Of a DNA stretch of 64,000 nt, positions 45,135 to 54,454 are shown piece after piece; the first letter of the stretch is position 1, and every line of letters begins with the position of its first letter. This DNA comes from JANOBD01 sp031411495 (GTDB lineage: Bacteria; Planctomycetota; Phycisphaerae; Tepidisphaerales; Tepidisphaeraceae): assembly GCA_031411495.1 (NCBI GenBank), contig JANOBD010000175.1, positions 202,029-266,028 of the forward strand. Reading direction: 5' to 3'. Under the pieces are notes generated by a model. That model was not told where the DNA came from. It did no database searches and saw only the letters and a list, made by a program, of their open reading frames with translations. Made by a program: the position numbers and the translations under genes.

Positions 45135-45623
45135 TCAAGGCACATCCAGTGGCGGGCCGAGCACGCTCATGCCGTGAGCTTCGAATGCTCTGGCTACTTC
45201 GTCGGGCGCGGGGAGCTGCGCGTGGCGGGTCGTTTCGAGGATGAATGTCTCAAACGTGCCGGCCGGGCTGAGCGTGGTAAGGAGCGTGCCGGGTTCGTCG
45301 CCGGCGCACGCCCACGCGTGGGGGATGCCGCGCGGCGCGAAGAGGCTGTCGCCGGGGTGGAGCTCGTAGCGATCCTCGCCGACTTCGAAGATAAAGCGGC
45401 CTTGGATCACGTAGAACCACTCTTCCTGCTCGTGGTGCACGTGCCGCGGCGGTCCACCTTTGGGCATGTCGCGGTGCTCGAATGAGTAGAAAAGCCCGCC
45501 GGTGTCGGCCGTCGAGACTTTGGTTGCGAGCGGAATCCTGCCCCAGATTTTCAGATTCGGCTGCTGGTGGCGGTCGTCGCCGGCATAAACGGGACCGACG
45601 GCATCAATCGTCTGATTGGACAT
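45135..45623 (-). CDS. Cupin domain protein
   Basis: A protein of 162 residues. PPRHVHHEQEEWFYVIQGRF is the first cupin motif (metal His and Glu), and YELHPGDSLFAPRGIPHAWA the second. Cupins of this type bind a metal and small molecules or act on sugars and phenolics; the reaction is unknown. AGGAG before the ATG at 45623 fixes the start. It sits between the GH38 gene, on the opposite strand, and a divergently transcribed LEPR-XLL gene. Confidence 0.9.
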   Translation of the reverse strand: MSNQTIDAVGPVYAGDDRHQQPNLKIWGRIPLATKVSTADTGGLFYSFEHRDMPKGGPPRHVHHEQEEWFYVIQGRFIFEVGEDRYELHPGDSLFAPRGIPHAWACAGDEPGTLLTTLSPAGTFETFILETTRHAQLPAPDEVARAFEAHGMSVLGPPLDVP

Positions 45624-45867
45624 CGAACGTCTCCTGAGTTTGAACTGCAGGATCGTGCGAAAACCGACCCGCCCGGCTGCCAAGGCACGAGCCGAAAACG
45701 CGGTATCGCGTCCAAAATTGGCCTTACCGGCTACATTTGGCGAACTGCCGCACCCAGGAAAGTGGCCGGCCCGGAAATCACGCCGCATACTGAAGCGTCT
45801 AGCTTTTCGGGGACGGCTACGATCGTTGCCGTAGACCCCGCACCGAGACGACATCGATATCACCACC

Positions 45868-48003
45868 ATGACCGATAAACCAACATTGATTCCCTGCCGC
45901 ATCGATCCTCTTGAACCCCGCCGACTGCTGCACGGCGACGTCAACCTCACATTCAACTTCCAGCCCGGCACGGGCGCGCCCCAGGGAACGATCGCCGACG
46001 CCGGCGATGCCTACGCCGACCGCGGCAACGGTTACGCCTACGGCTGGAGTGCCGACAACCGCGCCAAAATGCGCGACCGGAACATGGTCGAGAACCAACT
46101 CCTCGACACCCTCGCCCTCATGCAGGCCGGATCCAACAAGAGCTGGGAACTCGAAATCGCCAACGGCGACTACAACATCACCATCGCCTCTGGCGACGCC
46201 CGCTATCGCGACGGCGTGCACGACATTTACGCGGAGAACACGCGCGTGATGTACGGCATCCAGAGCAGCAAGAAGCAGTTTCTCAAGGTCACCAGGACGG
46301 TCACGGTTTCGGATGGGAAGCTGACGATTCACGTCGGCCCGGATGCGGTGGGCGCGAAGATCAATTACCTGATCATCCGCAGCGTTCACGACGACACGTT
46401 GCCGACCGTCACCATCGCCGCGCCGGATGACCAGGCCACCGAAGGGATCGACACCGCTACTGTTCGCATGACGCGATCGACCCAGAACCTTGCCGACGCG
46501 CTCACCGTCGGCCTTGCGTGGTCGGGCTCGGCCGTGCGGAAGAAGGACGACATCGTCAGCCGGCCGAGCAGCGTGACCTTTGCCGCGGGCGAGTCGACGG
46601 CAGACCTGACCGTTACGCCCATCGACGACAGCTACGACGAGACGCTCGAAACCGCGCTGATCACCCTGCTGCCCGACACGGCCCATTACACGCTGGGCAC
46701 GCCGGCGAGCGTTCCCGTTTACATCACCGGAAGCGAAGTCGCGCCCGCGAAGCCGGTCGTCTGGTACGACCCGATCGACGCGAACATCAGCGAAGCCGGT
46801 GACGGCGGGTTCTATCGCTTCCACCGCGACGGCGGCACCCTCACCGATTCGCTCAGCTTCACGATCGCCTTCTCCGGCACGGCGTCCGCGGCCGACATCA
46901 CGCCCAGCGCCACCACGCTCACCTTCCCCGCCAACGCGAGCACGCTCGACTTCGCGTTCGATGCCGTGGACGACACCGCTGTTGAAGGCACCGAGTCGCT
47001 CACGATCACGATCGTCCCAGGCAGCAGCTACACGGTCGGCGACTCCGGCAGCCTCTCGATCACCATTCTCGACAACGATTCGCCCGCTGGCATCTCCGAC
47101 ATCACCTGGAGTTCGACCACCGCGCCGCCGATTTCCTACAGCGAGACGACCTCGCTCACGCTCAATGGGTACGTCTATCTCTTCGGCGGATTTAACGGCG
47201 CGTTTGTGCCGCAGAAGAGTGTTTACAGCTTCGACGGGACGGCCTGGACGACGCACGCGAACTCGTCCAAGGCATTCACGCACGCCGGCCACGCCGCGAT
47301 CAGCGACAGCGTCGCGTGGTTCGCGGGCGGCTACATCGGCAACCCGGCCGGCGGGCAGATCTTCGGCACGACCGACGTGCTCACCTACAACGCGCTGAGC
47401 GATACGTGGGGAACCGCGCCGGCGCTGCCGGCGGCCCGCGCCGGCGGAAACCTCGTGAAAGTCGGCCGGTCGGTCTACTACTTCGGCGGCGAGAACTTCA
47501 ACCGCACCGCCGACATGACCACGATGTGGGCAATCAACCTCGACAACCTCGGCGCCGGCTGGATCGCGAAAACGCCGATGCCGATGTCGCGCAACCACGC
47601 CTCGGCTTTGGAAGTCGACGGAAAGATTTACGCCCTGGGCGGCCAGACCGGATTCGATGAAGGCTTGACCGCTCACAACGACATCCAGATCTACGATCCG
47701 GGCACCGACACGTGGTCCGTCCCGACGCAGAAACTCCCCGCCAACCGCAGTCACACGGCGCAGTCGGCATTCTACTACCACGGCCGCATCGTGATCGTTA
47801 CCGGCGAGAGCGCGCACAACGTGCCGGTGAACACCGTCTGGTCGCTCGACCCGACGACGCTGACGACGACGCCGCTCAGCAACTTCCCCGACGCCCGCTT
47901 CAGCGCCGCGTGCGCGATCTTCAACGACAAGCTTTACGCCTTCGGCGGATACAAGGGCGTGATTGCCACTACGGCGTACGCGGGGACGTTCGTCCTGGCG
48001 TGA
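45868..48003 (+). CDS. LEPR-XLL surface protein with malectin-like, Calx-beta and Kelch regions
   Basis: A protein of 711 residues. The N-terminal IDPLEPRRLLHGDVNLTFNF is an exact LEPR-XLL motif. Residues about 28-170 form a beta-rich domain resembling malectin-like carbohydrate modules (NGDYNITIASGDARYRDGVH). Two Calx-beta-like units follow (SSVTFAAGESTADLTVTPID and TTLTFPANASTLDFAFDAVD). From about residue 410 come Kelch repeats (YVYLFGGFNGAF, VYYFGGENFN, KIYALGGQTGFDEG, KLYAFGGYKG), predicting a beta-propeller. It is probably secreted and may bind glycans or proteins. It has no C-terminal PEP-CTERM tail. Confidence 0.88.
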   Translation: MTDKPTLIPCRIDPLEPRRLLHGDVNLTFNFQPGTGAPQGTIADAGDAYADRGNGYAYGWSADNRAKMRDRNMVENQLLDTLALMQAGSNKSWELEIANGDYNITIASGDARYRDGVHDIYAENTRVMYGIQSSKKQFLKVTRTVTVSDGKLTIHVGPDAVGAKINYLIIRSVHDDTLPTVTIAAPDDQATEGIDTATVRMTRSTQNLADALTVGLAWSGSAVRKKDDIVSRPSSVTFAAGESTADLTVTPIDDSYDETLETALITLLPDTAHYTLGTPASVPVYITGSEVAPAKPVVWYDPIDANISEAGDGGFYRFHRDGGTLTDSLSFTIAFSGTASAADITPSATTLTFPANASTLDFAFDAVDDTAVEGTESLTITIVPGSSYTVGDSGSLSITILDNDSPAGISDITWSSTTAPPISYSETTSLTLNGYVYLFGGFNGAFVPQKSVYSFDGTAWTTHANSSKAFTHAGHAAISDSVAWFAGGYIGNPAGGQIFGTTDVLTYNALSDTWGTAPALPAARAGGNLVKVGRSVYYFGGENFNRTADMTTMWAINLDNLGAGWIAKTPMPMSRNHASALEVDGKIYALGGQTGFDEGLTAHNDIQIYDPGTDTWSVPTQKLPANRSHTAQSAFYYHGRIVIVTGESAHNVPVNTVWSLDPTTLTTTPLSNFPDARFSAACAIFNDKLYAFGGYKGVIATTAYAGTFVLA

Positions 48004-48082
48004 TACGGTCGCGGTCTCGCGCACGTAGTACGAGCCGGATTTTAGTTGAGACCGGCCTCTGCCGCGCCGATATTCGACACGG

Positions 48083-49144
48083 ATGTCTGCAGTTGTTCCG
48101 CGCCCTCACCTTCCGCTTTGCTTCGTCCTCTGCGAGGGCCGGAGCAGCGATCTTATCGGCGTGAAGCTCCTGCTCGCCAGCCTGGCGCGACACGCACCGA
48201 ATCACGATGTGCTTGCATACATCAGCCAGCCGCTGCTCTCCGAAGCCGGCGACGCGCTTCTCGCCCTGCACCCGCGCTGCGAACTGATCGAATACCGCGG
48301 CCCGGAAAACTGGTCGTGCAAGCCGGCGGTGCTGCTCGATGCGCTGCGCGCGCGGCCGGGCCATCGCGCCGTCTGGATCGATGTGGACATCCTTGTCTCG
48401 GGCGATCTGGATTCGCTCGCCAGCGTCGATCCGCAGACCGTCATCGTCGCGCAGGAGTCGAACCCGAACGACAACGCGCGGATCGCGCTTCGCCAGCAGG
48501 CGCTGCAGATCCCGATCGGCACGCCGCGCGAGACGACGATCAGCTCCTGTGTCATCGGCGTGACCGATGCCCATCGCGACCTGCTGCGCCGCTGGCAGGC
48601 GCTGATGTTCAACGAAACGTTCCTGCGCGAGCAGTCTCTGCCGGCCAGCCAGCGGCGGCTCTTCATGGGCGATCAGGAAGTGTGGGAAGCGGTGCTCTGC
48701 ACGCCGCAATTTCGCCATCGGCCGGTGCACTGGCTCGTGAACGATGTGCAGATGATCCAGGCGAACTTCACGCCGTTCCGCGCAGCGGTGCCCAACGTCA
48801 AACACGGCGGCGCGATGTTCATCCACGCGACGGGCAACCTCAAACCGTGGCGAAAGAACCGCTCGCGTCTCGGGCAGGAACTGTTTCCCTACTTCCGGCG
48901 CGCCCGGGCCTATCGGTCGATCCTGACCAAGCTGGAACGCTCGCACTTCCGGCCGCGCAGCCCGATCGCCTTTCTCTGGCGCTATGTGGGTGGTGGTTTC
49001 GCGAGCTACCGCGCAGTGCGACGCTGGATACGGCAGCTTGGCCTGCGACGGCGCGGAAATGATGCGCCGTCGCACTGGCCGCAATTCGCCGACAACGCTG
49101 AGCACGCCTCGGCAGCGCCGATTCCACTTCGCCGGGCCGGCTGA
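48083..49144 (+). CDS. Predicted GT-A type glycosyltransferase
   Basis: A protein of 353 residues. The N-terminal region (CFVLCEGRSSDLIGVKLLLA) and HRAVWIDVDILVSGDLDSLA with a D-x-D motif match GT-A fold sugar transferases related to GT8. NDVQMIQANF and the later KHGGAMFIHATGNLKPW fit the acceptor region. The last 60 residues are basic, suggesting membrane or nucleic-acid contact. Donor and acceptor are unknown. It is followed 57 bp later by a Gfo/Idh/MocA gene. Confidence 0.75.
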   Translation: MSAVVPRPHLPLCFVLCEGRSSDLIGVKLLLASLARHAPNHDVLAYISQPLLSEAGDALLALHPRCELIEYRGPENWSCKPAVLLDALRARPGHRAVWIDVDILVSGDLDSLASVDPQTVIVAQESNPNDNARIALRQQALQIPIGTPRETTISSCVIGVTDAHRDLLRRWQALMFNETFLREQSLPASQRRLFMGDQEVWEAVLCTPQFRHRPVHWLVNDVQMIQANFTPFRAAVPNVKHGGAMFIHATGNLKPWRKNRSRLGQELFPYFRRARAYRSILTKLERSHFRPRSPIAFLWRYVGGGFASYRAVRRWIRQLGLRRRGNDAPSHWPQFADNAEHASAAPIPLRRAG

Positions 49145-49201
49145 TCGACTGGCGACATTCACCGCATTGCTTAGACTTCGAATCCTCACAAGGAGCTCGA
49201 A

Positions 49202-50317
49202 GTGAATCCCGTCAACGTCGGCGTCATCGGGTGTGGCGCGATCTCGAACCAGTATCTCACCAATGCCGCCAACTATCCCTCGATCCGGATCGCGGCATTG
49301 TCGGACATCGATCTCGACCGCGCCAAGTCGCAAGCGGGCAAGTACGGCATCGCCAAGGCGTGCGCTGTGGATGAGCTGCTCGCCGATCCTTCGATCCAGG
49401 TCACACTGAATCTTACCATCCCCGCAGCACACGTGGAGATCGGCCTGAAATCCCTCGCGGCCGGCAAGCACACGTTCTGCGAAAAGCCGCTGGGCGTCGA
49501 TCGCGAGGACGGCAAGAAGCTCGTGGCGTTCGCGAAGGCCAAGGGTCTTCGCGTGGGCTGCGCGCCGGATACGATCCTGGGCGCCGGCATCCAGACGGCG
49601 CGGAAGCTGATCGACGACGGCGCGATCGGCCGGCCCGTCGCATTCACGGCGTTCATGATGGGCCGCGGCCACGAACACTGGCACCCGAATCCCGAGTTCT
49701 ACTACGCGCCCGGCGGCGGCCCGATGTTCGACATGGGCCCTTACTACCTCACCGCGCTTCTGCAGCTGCTCGGGCCGATCAAACGCGTTTGCGGGTTTGC
49801 ATCGATTGCGATCCCGGATCGAACCATCACCAGCCAGCCCAAGGCCGGGACGAAGATCCACGTCACCACGCCGGACCATGTGACCGGCTCGATCGAGTTT
49901 GCCGACGGCGCAGTCGGCACGATCGTCCAGAGCTTCGCGATGCGCGCCGCGCAGTACGACGGCCGACAGCCGATCCACATCTTTGGCACCGAGGGCGCGC
50001 TGAAAGTGCCGGACCCGAACGGCTTTGACGGCCCGGTTCAGCTCTGCAAGTTCGCCGCTAACGGGAAAGATGAGTACGTCGAGGTGCCGCACACGGCCGT
50101 CACCGGCTACGGCCGCGCCATCGGCCTGGCCGACATGGCCAGCGCCATCCAGCACGGCCGGCCACATCGCTGCTCGATGGAGCAGGCGTTCACAGTGCTC
50201 GATGCGATGCAGGCTTTTTTGGATTCGAGCAATACCGGCAAGGCGATCGATATCGCACCAGGTTACGAGCGGACGCCGCCGATGAATCCGAGTTTGCCGT
50301 TCGGCAGTCTTGATTAA
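49202..50317 (+). CDS. Gfo/Idh/MocA family oxidoreductase (second copy)
   Basis: A protein of 371 residues. NVGVIGCGAISNQYLTNAAN is the nucleotide-binding loop, CEKPLGVDREDGKKLVAFAK the catalytic EKP motif, and GGGPMFDMGPYYLTALLQLL the C-terminal domain motif with Asp-Met-Gly. GTG start preceded by AAGGAG. It is 34% shorter on spacer than usual from the next gene, a rhamnose mutarotase, but a 103-bp repeat element separates them. A sugar dehydrogenase role is likely; rhamnose or a related deoxysugar is a guess from context. Confidence 0.9.
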   Translation: MNPVNVGVIGCGAISNQYLTNAANYPSIRIAALSDIDLDRAKSQAGKYGIAKACAVDELLADPSIQVTLNLTIPAAHVEIGLKSLAAGKHTFCEKPLGVDREDGKKLVAFAKAKGLRVGCAPDTILGAGIQTARKLIDDGAIGRPVAFTAFMMGRGHEHWHPNPEFYYAPGGGPMFDMGPYYLTALLQLLGPIKRVCGFASIAIPDRTITSQPKAGTKIHVTTPDHVTGSIEFADGAVGTIVQSFAMRAAQYDGRQPIHIFGTEGALKVPDPNGFDGPVQLCKFAANGKDEYVEVPHTAVTGYGRAIGLADMASAIQHGRPHRCSMEQAFTVLDAMQAFLDSSNTGKAIDIAPGYERTPPMNPSLPFGSLD

Positions 50318-50419
50318 ACACGGAGGCACTCAGGCACGGAGGAATACAAACTAGAGAGGACTTCCTTCTCCCGATCACTTTCGTATTGATTCAACTCCGT
50401 GTCTCCGTGCCTCCGTGTT
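50317..50419. repeat. 103-bp element with 25-bp terminal inverted repeats (22/25 match)
   Basis: The left end at 50317-50341 begins AACACGGAGGCACTCAGGCA; the inverse of the right end (50395-50419) matches it at 22 of 25 positions. The first base of the element is the last base of the oxidoreductase stop codon. Its right end is 12 bp before the rhamnose mutarotase start. An inner hairpin around GAGAGGA/TCCTTCTC is present. Confidence 0.65.
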
Positions 50420-50431
50420 GAAAAGGAATCC

Positions 50432-50746
50432 ATGATCCGCAAAGCCTTCCTCATGTACGTCAACCCGAGCGAGCACGCCGAGTACGAGAAACGCCATCGG
50501 CCCATCTGGAAGGAGCTCGAAGCCGTGCTCAAAGCCCACGGCGTCTCGAACTACTCAATCTTTCTGGATGAACGTCGCAACCAGCTCTTCGGCTACGCAG
50601 AGATCGAGGACGAAGCCCGCTGGAACGCGATCGCGAGCACCGACATCTGCAAGAAGTGGTGGAAGCACATGGCCAGCGTGATGCCGAGCAACGCCGACAA
50701 CTCACCAGTGAGTGAATCGCTGCGCGAAGTGTTTCACATGGAGTAA
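50432..50746 (+). CDS. rhaM: L-rhamnose mutarotase
   Basis: A protein of 104 residues, the exact family size. YVNPSEHAEYEKRHRPIWKE contains the catalytic His and acid region, and NYSIFLDERRNQLFGYAEIE and DICKKWWKHMASVM complete the RhaM signature. It interconverts rhamnose anomers. AAAAGGA precedes the ATG. Its position after a Gfo/Idh/MocA gene suggests a deoxysugar catabolic pair, though a repeat lies between. Confidence 0.92.
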   Translation: MIRKAFLMYVNPSEHAEYEKRHRPIWKELEAVLKAHGVSNYSIFLDERRNQLFGYAEIEDEARWNAIASTDICKKWWKHMASVMPSNADNSPVSESLREVFHME

Positions 50747-50757
50747 GGCGTGGCGAT

Positions 50758-51606
50758 TCACGCGATTAGCGCGTCGATCGTGTTGCGTCGGACGACGACT
50801 GGTGCTTCGATCGCGCCCTGCAAGTGAATCGTGCGCAGGTCGATAACTCGGGCAGACGTTTCCGCGACAATTGCCTCAACGCCGAAAGCCGCCAAACGAC
50901 TTGGCGCGCTATTGGAGCCGCTACTAACTGGCAGGGCCGGTAGATCGGACGTGTAGGTGTCGAGGTCGTTCATCTTGACCACCTGGTCATCACCAGCGCC
51001 ACCATACACGCTGTCTTCGGTGCCGCGCGTGTAGATGATGTCGTCACCATCGCCACCTTCAATGTGATTGCCGGTGGCATTGAGAATGCTGCGGGCGTTT
51101 GCGATGCCATCATAGGTCGTAACGATATTGTTCCCAGCTTCCGTGACTCGCTGAAATGTCGGATTCGTGTAGGTCAACGACTGGCTAGCAACATTGATCG
51201 CATCATTTCCAGCGTCGCCGAAAAACGATGAGCGAGTGCCGCCAGAGGAAATGGTGTCGTCCCCTTCACCTCCGTGGATCACCACAGGCACACCCTTTTC
51301 GGAACCGATCAAAACCTCATCATTGCCGCCAGCCGCCGATACCGAAATGCGTTTCACCAATCCAAGGTCAAACAGTGGCTTGTACCGCGACTGCTGGATG
51401 CGACTTGTCAGGCCATAGGTACCCACCAGCGTCGGGATCGTATTGCCGACACGCACGTAGAATCCGCCGCCATCCGTCTGAATGATCTGGGTTTTCTCCG
51501 CCGCATCGGTGCCCGTGATGAAAAGCGTTCCTGAACGCGACAGCTTGGCGGTCACAGGCGAGATCGTATTGGCCATCAACACGCGTGACTCAAAGGTCTC
51601 AAACAT
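50758..51606 (-). CDS. LEPR-XLL-like secreted RTX repeat protein
   Basis: A protein of 282 residues. The N-terminus, MFETFESRVLMANT, is a variant of the LEPR-XLL signature. Two RTX-like blocks (VVIHGGEGDDTISSGGT and HIEGGDGDDIIYTRGTEDSV, then YGGAGDDQVV) predict calcium-binding beta-rolls. Between them FFGDAGNDAINVASQ forms another repeat unit. GGGGAG lies just before the start. Function unknown; probably extracellular. Confidence 0.82.
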   Translation of the reverse strand: MFETFESRVLMANTISPVTAKLSRSGTLFITGTDAAEKTQIIQTDGGGFYVRVGNTIPTLVGTYGLTSRIQQSRYKPLFDLGLVKRISVSAAGGNDEVLIGSEKGVPVVIHGGEGDDTISSGGTRSSFFGDAGNDAINVASQSLTYTNPTFQRVTEAGNNIVTTYDGIANARSILNATGNHIEGGDGDDIIYTRGTEDSVYGGAGDDQVVKMNDLDTYTSDLPALPVSSGSNSAPSRLAAFGVEAIVAETSARVIDLRTIHLQGAIEAPVVVRRNTIDALIA

Positions 51607-51728
51607 GGCGGGCTCCCCGGGTAAGTGATCGATATTCGAACGCTAACCTGAGGACTCCGCCGTGGGAAGAATATTTCACTGAGAACGATCCCGAGGTGAA
51701 AAAGCATAAGGTCGGCAGATCCAGTGAC

Positions 51729-53564
51729 TTATTGCTCGATCACGATGTCCTTCACTTCCAGCTCCACATTTACCTGCCCGTTCCACTCATTCAGCTGCGG
51801 CTGGACCGCCAGGTCGATCGCCTTGCCGGGAAGCAGCCTTTCGAAGAGGTCGCCGGCGTTGAACGCGATGCACTTCATGAAGCGGTTGCCCTGACGCACG
51901 AACAACTGCAGGTGTTCGCCCTTCTTGCCGACGCGCTTGGGGGCGGCGGTGAGCGTGAGTCCACGGCACGCGATCAGCGGTTTCGGGTTGCCTTGCCCGA
52001 ACGGGCCGAGCCGCTCGAACTCGCTCACCAGCGCGTGGCTCACCTGCTCGAGCTCGGCGATCGTGTCGATCCGCAGTTCGGGCACCAATTGCTCGGGCGT
52101 GAGCGCGCCCTTGGCGTAGTCGAGAAACGCGGCGCGGAACGCGTCGAGATTGCAGGCGTCGATGCCCAGCCCTGCCGCCATCTCGTGGCCACCGCAGGTT
52201 TTCAAGTGTTCCTTGCACGCATCCAGCGCCTTGCTGAGATGAAACCCGTTGATGGATCGCCCCGAGCCGTGGCCGTGCCCTTCGGGAGAGAGGGCGATCA
52301 TGATCGTCGGCTTGTGAAACCGATCGACGATGCGCGAGGCAACGATGCCGATCACGCCCGGGTGCCAGCCGCTGCTGGCGAGGACGATCGCGTGGCAATC
52401 CTCCCCGGTCATTTTCAATTCGTGCGCCTGGTCGATCGCCTGATCGAGGATCTCCCGCTCGGTGGCCTGCCTGAGCTTGTTCTGTGACTCGAGATACGTG
52501 GCGATCTCGGCGGCGCGCTGTGGCGAGGCGTCGGTGAGCATTTCGACTGCGAGCCGCGCGTGCCCCATTCGCCCGGCGGCATTCAATCGCGGCGCGAGGA
52601 GGAAGCCGACGTGGTAGCTGTCGAGCTTCTGTCCATCGAGATCGCACGCCGTGATAAGCGCGCGAATGCCGTTGAGTTTCGACTGCTTCAATCCGCCGAG
52701 CCCGAAGCGCGCCAGGATACGATTCTCTCCGACCAGCGGCACGACATCGGCGATGGTTCCCAGCGCGGCGAGCGCGGTCATCTCCACGAGCAGCGGCTTC
52801 ATCGCCTCCGGAACTTTCCCGCCGACGCCCAGCGCCTGCCCCACGCCCCACGCGAGTTTAAATGCCACGCCGGCGCCGCAGAGCGATGGATTGGCGTAAA
52901 CCGGTTCGTGACCGGGAAGGCGGGGGTGGACGATGTGAGTGGCGCTCGGAAGGTCTGCGGTTTGCAGTTTGCAGTTTGCGGTTTCATTTTCGTCGCGAAC
53001 GGCTAACTGCGAACCGCAAACGTCCTCCACCTTCCACTCATGATGATCCGTCACGATCACATCCACGCCGCGCTCGCGCGCGACTTTCACCGGCTCGATC
53101 GCGGTGATGCCGCAGTCGACGGTGATGAGCAGGTTCGCGCCATCATCGCAGATCGTTTTCACCGCGTCCGCGTTCAGGCCATAGCCTTCTTCGATGCGAT
53201 GCGGAATGTAGTAATGGACGTTCGCTTCCAGCGCCTTGAGCGAGTGCCAGAGGATCGCGGTAGCGGTGATACCGTCGACGTCGTAGTCGCCGTAAATCAC
53301 GATTTTCTCTCGTTCGCGGACGGCACGGGCGATCCGCAGGGAAGCGGTGCTGACGCCCGGGAGAAGCGCCGGCTCGATCAGGTCGCGCAGCTGCGGGGCG
53401 AGGAACGAACGAGCTTCGGCCGGATCGATCAGCCCGCGGTTGATCAGGATCTGTGCCGTCACCATCGACGTGCCGAGTATGCGCGCGAGTTCCGCGGCAT
53501 CGGTGCTGGCTTGCGCGATGGTCCACCGGCGGGCGTACATCCGTGTACGTTTAATCATCTGCAT
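51729..53564 (-). CDS. recJ: Single-stranded-DNA-specific exonuclease RecJ
   Basis: A protein of 611 residues. IVIYGDYDVDGITATAILWH is motif I of the DHH superfamily, and VDVIVTDHHEWKVED is motif III. The DHHA1 region near the C-terminus contains SGRSINGFHLSKALDAC and CGGHEMAAGLGIDACN. RecJ digests 5'-ended single strands in recombination and repair. Between TDHHEWKVED and LPSATHIVHPRLPG lies an insert of about 23 residues not expected in the family; its DNA (52956-53018) is a repeat element. Three possible ATGs are clustered at 53564, 53558 and 53540. Confidence 0.94.
   Translation of the reverse strand: MQMIKRTRMYARRWTIAQASTDAAELARILGTSMVTAQILINRGLIDPAEARSFLAPQLRDLIEPALLPGVSTASLRIARAVREREKIVIYGDYDVDGITATAILWHSLKALEANVHYYIPHRIEEGYGLNADAVKTICDDGANLLITVDCGITAIEPVKVARERGVDVIVTDHHEWKVEDVCGSQLAVRDENETANCKLQTADLPSATHIVHPRLPGHEPVYANPSLCGAGVAFKLAWGVGQALGVGGKVPEAMKPLLVEMTALAALGTIADVVPLVGENRILARFGLGGLKQSKLNGIRALITACDLDGQKLDSYHVGFLLAPRLNAAGRMGHARLAVEMLTDASPQRAAEIATYLESQNKLRQATEREILDQAIDQAHELKMTGEDCHAIVLASSGWHPGVIGIVASRIVDRFHKPTIMIALSPEGHGHGSGRSINGFHLSKALDACKEHLKTCGGHEMAAGLGIDACNLDAFRAAFLDYAKGALTPEQLVPELRIDTIAELEQVSHALVSEFERLGPFGQGNPKPLIACRGLTLTAAPKRVGKKGEHLQLFVRQGNRFMKCIAFNAGDLFERLLPGKAIDLAVQPQLNEWNGQVNVELEVKDIVIEQ
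52956..53018. repeat. 63-bp stem-loop element inserted in frame within recJ
   Basis: TGCGGTTTGCAGTT (52956-52969) is matched by the inverse of AACTGCGAACCGCA (53005-53018) at 13 of 14 positions. The left part is also a tandem array of a 7-mer: GCGGTTT, GCAGTTT, GCAGTTT, GCGGTTT (52957-52984). The 63 bp are 21 codons, so the recJ frame is kept. The encoded residues fall between two conserved RecJ motifs. Confidence 0.65.
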
Positions 53565-53755
53565 CGTGAGAAGCGAGAGCGTAGTCGAGACGCCGCCGGT
53601 TTCCCATCGGTGGGCTCGGTTTCGCCCGAAGAGTCCGAGATTCTCCGCTGGGGCGATCTGGTCAGTCCGTGGGGCTGGAAGTATAAGACCGTTTCCATGC
53701 GCCGTCGCGTGCGTCGCTCTGAATGGATCGGTAGTCCCAAGAACAGGTTGATGGC

Positions 53756-54454
53756 ATGAGAGCACGACTCGCTCATCTGATTAAGAACTCGCCGCTGCGA
53801 GGCGTCGCGACCGCGCTCGACAATCGCCTGGCGATCCTCAAGGGTGCGCGAAAAGGCTACTCGCAACACGGCGAAGACCGGTTCGTCCTGGATTATTTCA
53901 AGGGCAAGCCAGGAACCTACGTCGATATCGGCGCGAACCATCCGATCAAGATCAGTAACACTTACCTCCTGTATCGCCACGGCTGGTCGGGACTCACCGT
54001 CGAGCCGATCGAGCGACTCTCGCTGGGCCATCTGGCGCTTCGTCCTCGCGACAAGCACGTTCGCGGGCTGGTCGGCCCGGCCGGCAAGATGAAGTTCTTC
54101 CAGATGCACGGCACTGGCCACTCTACGGTGCTCGCAGACCGCGGCGCATCGATGATGGAAAAAGGCGGGGTCGAAAAGACGATCGAGCTCGATGTCGTCC
54201 CGCTCTCGGAACTCATCGACCGCCATTTGCCCGGCAAATCGCTCCAGATGCTCACCGTCGACACCGAAGGGTTCGATCTCCAGGTGCTGCGCAGCGGCAA
54301 CTGGACGCGGCACCGCCCCAAGCTGGTCATCTTTGAGTCGGATGAAGACGGCAACGCCGAGGAACGTCAGACCACCGAGTTCCTGCAGCAGTTCGGCTAC
54401 AAACAGATCCAGCGACTCGGCTGCAACGTCGTCCTCGAATCGAGCGACGCCTGA
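53756..54454 (+). CDS. FkbM family methyltransferase
   Basis: A protein of 232 residues. YVDIGANHPIKISNTYLLY is the SAM-binding loop, SGLTVEPIERLSLGHLALRP the FkbM-type second motif, and LQMLTVDTEGFDLQVLRSGN the conserved D-x-E-G segment. FkbM enzymes O-methylate sugars or hydroxyls, often in surface glycans. ATG 53756 is used. Divergent from recJ across a 190-bp spacer. Confidence 0.9.
   Translation: MRARLAHLIKNSPLRGVATALDNRLAILKGARKGYSQHGEDRFVLDYFKGKPGTYVDIGANHPIKISNTYLLYRHGWSGLTVEPIERLSLGHLALRPRDKHVRGLVGPAGKMKFFQMHGTGHSTVLADRGASMMEKGGVEKTIELDVVPLSELIDRHLPGKSLQMLTVDTEGFDLQVLRSGNWTRHRPKLVIFESDEDGNAEERQTTEFLQQFGYKQIQRLGCNVVLESSDA

Noticed and set aside
45817..48024. 735-codon frame antisense to the Kelch protein
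   Set aside because: Composition is dominated by Arg, Val and Gly without domains; it is the antisense shadow of a high-GC gene.
47969..50329. 786-codon frame antisense to the GT-A and oxidoreductase genes
   Set aside because: It spans two clear genes on the opposite strand and shows no motif.
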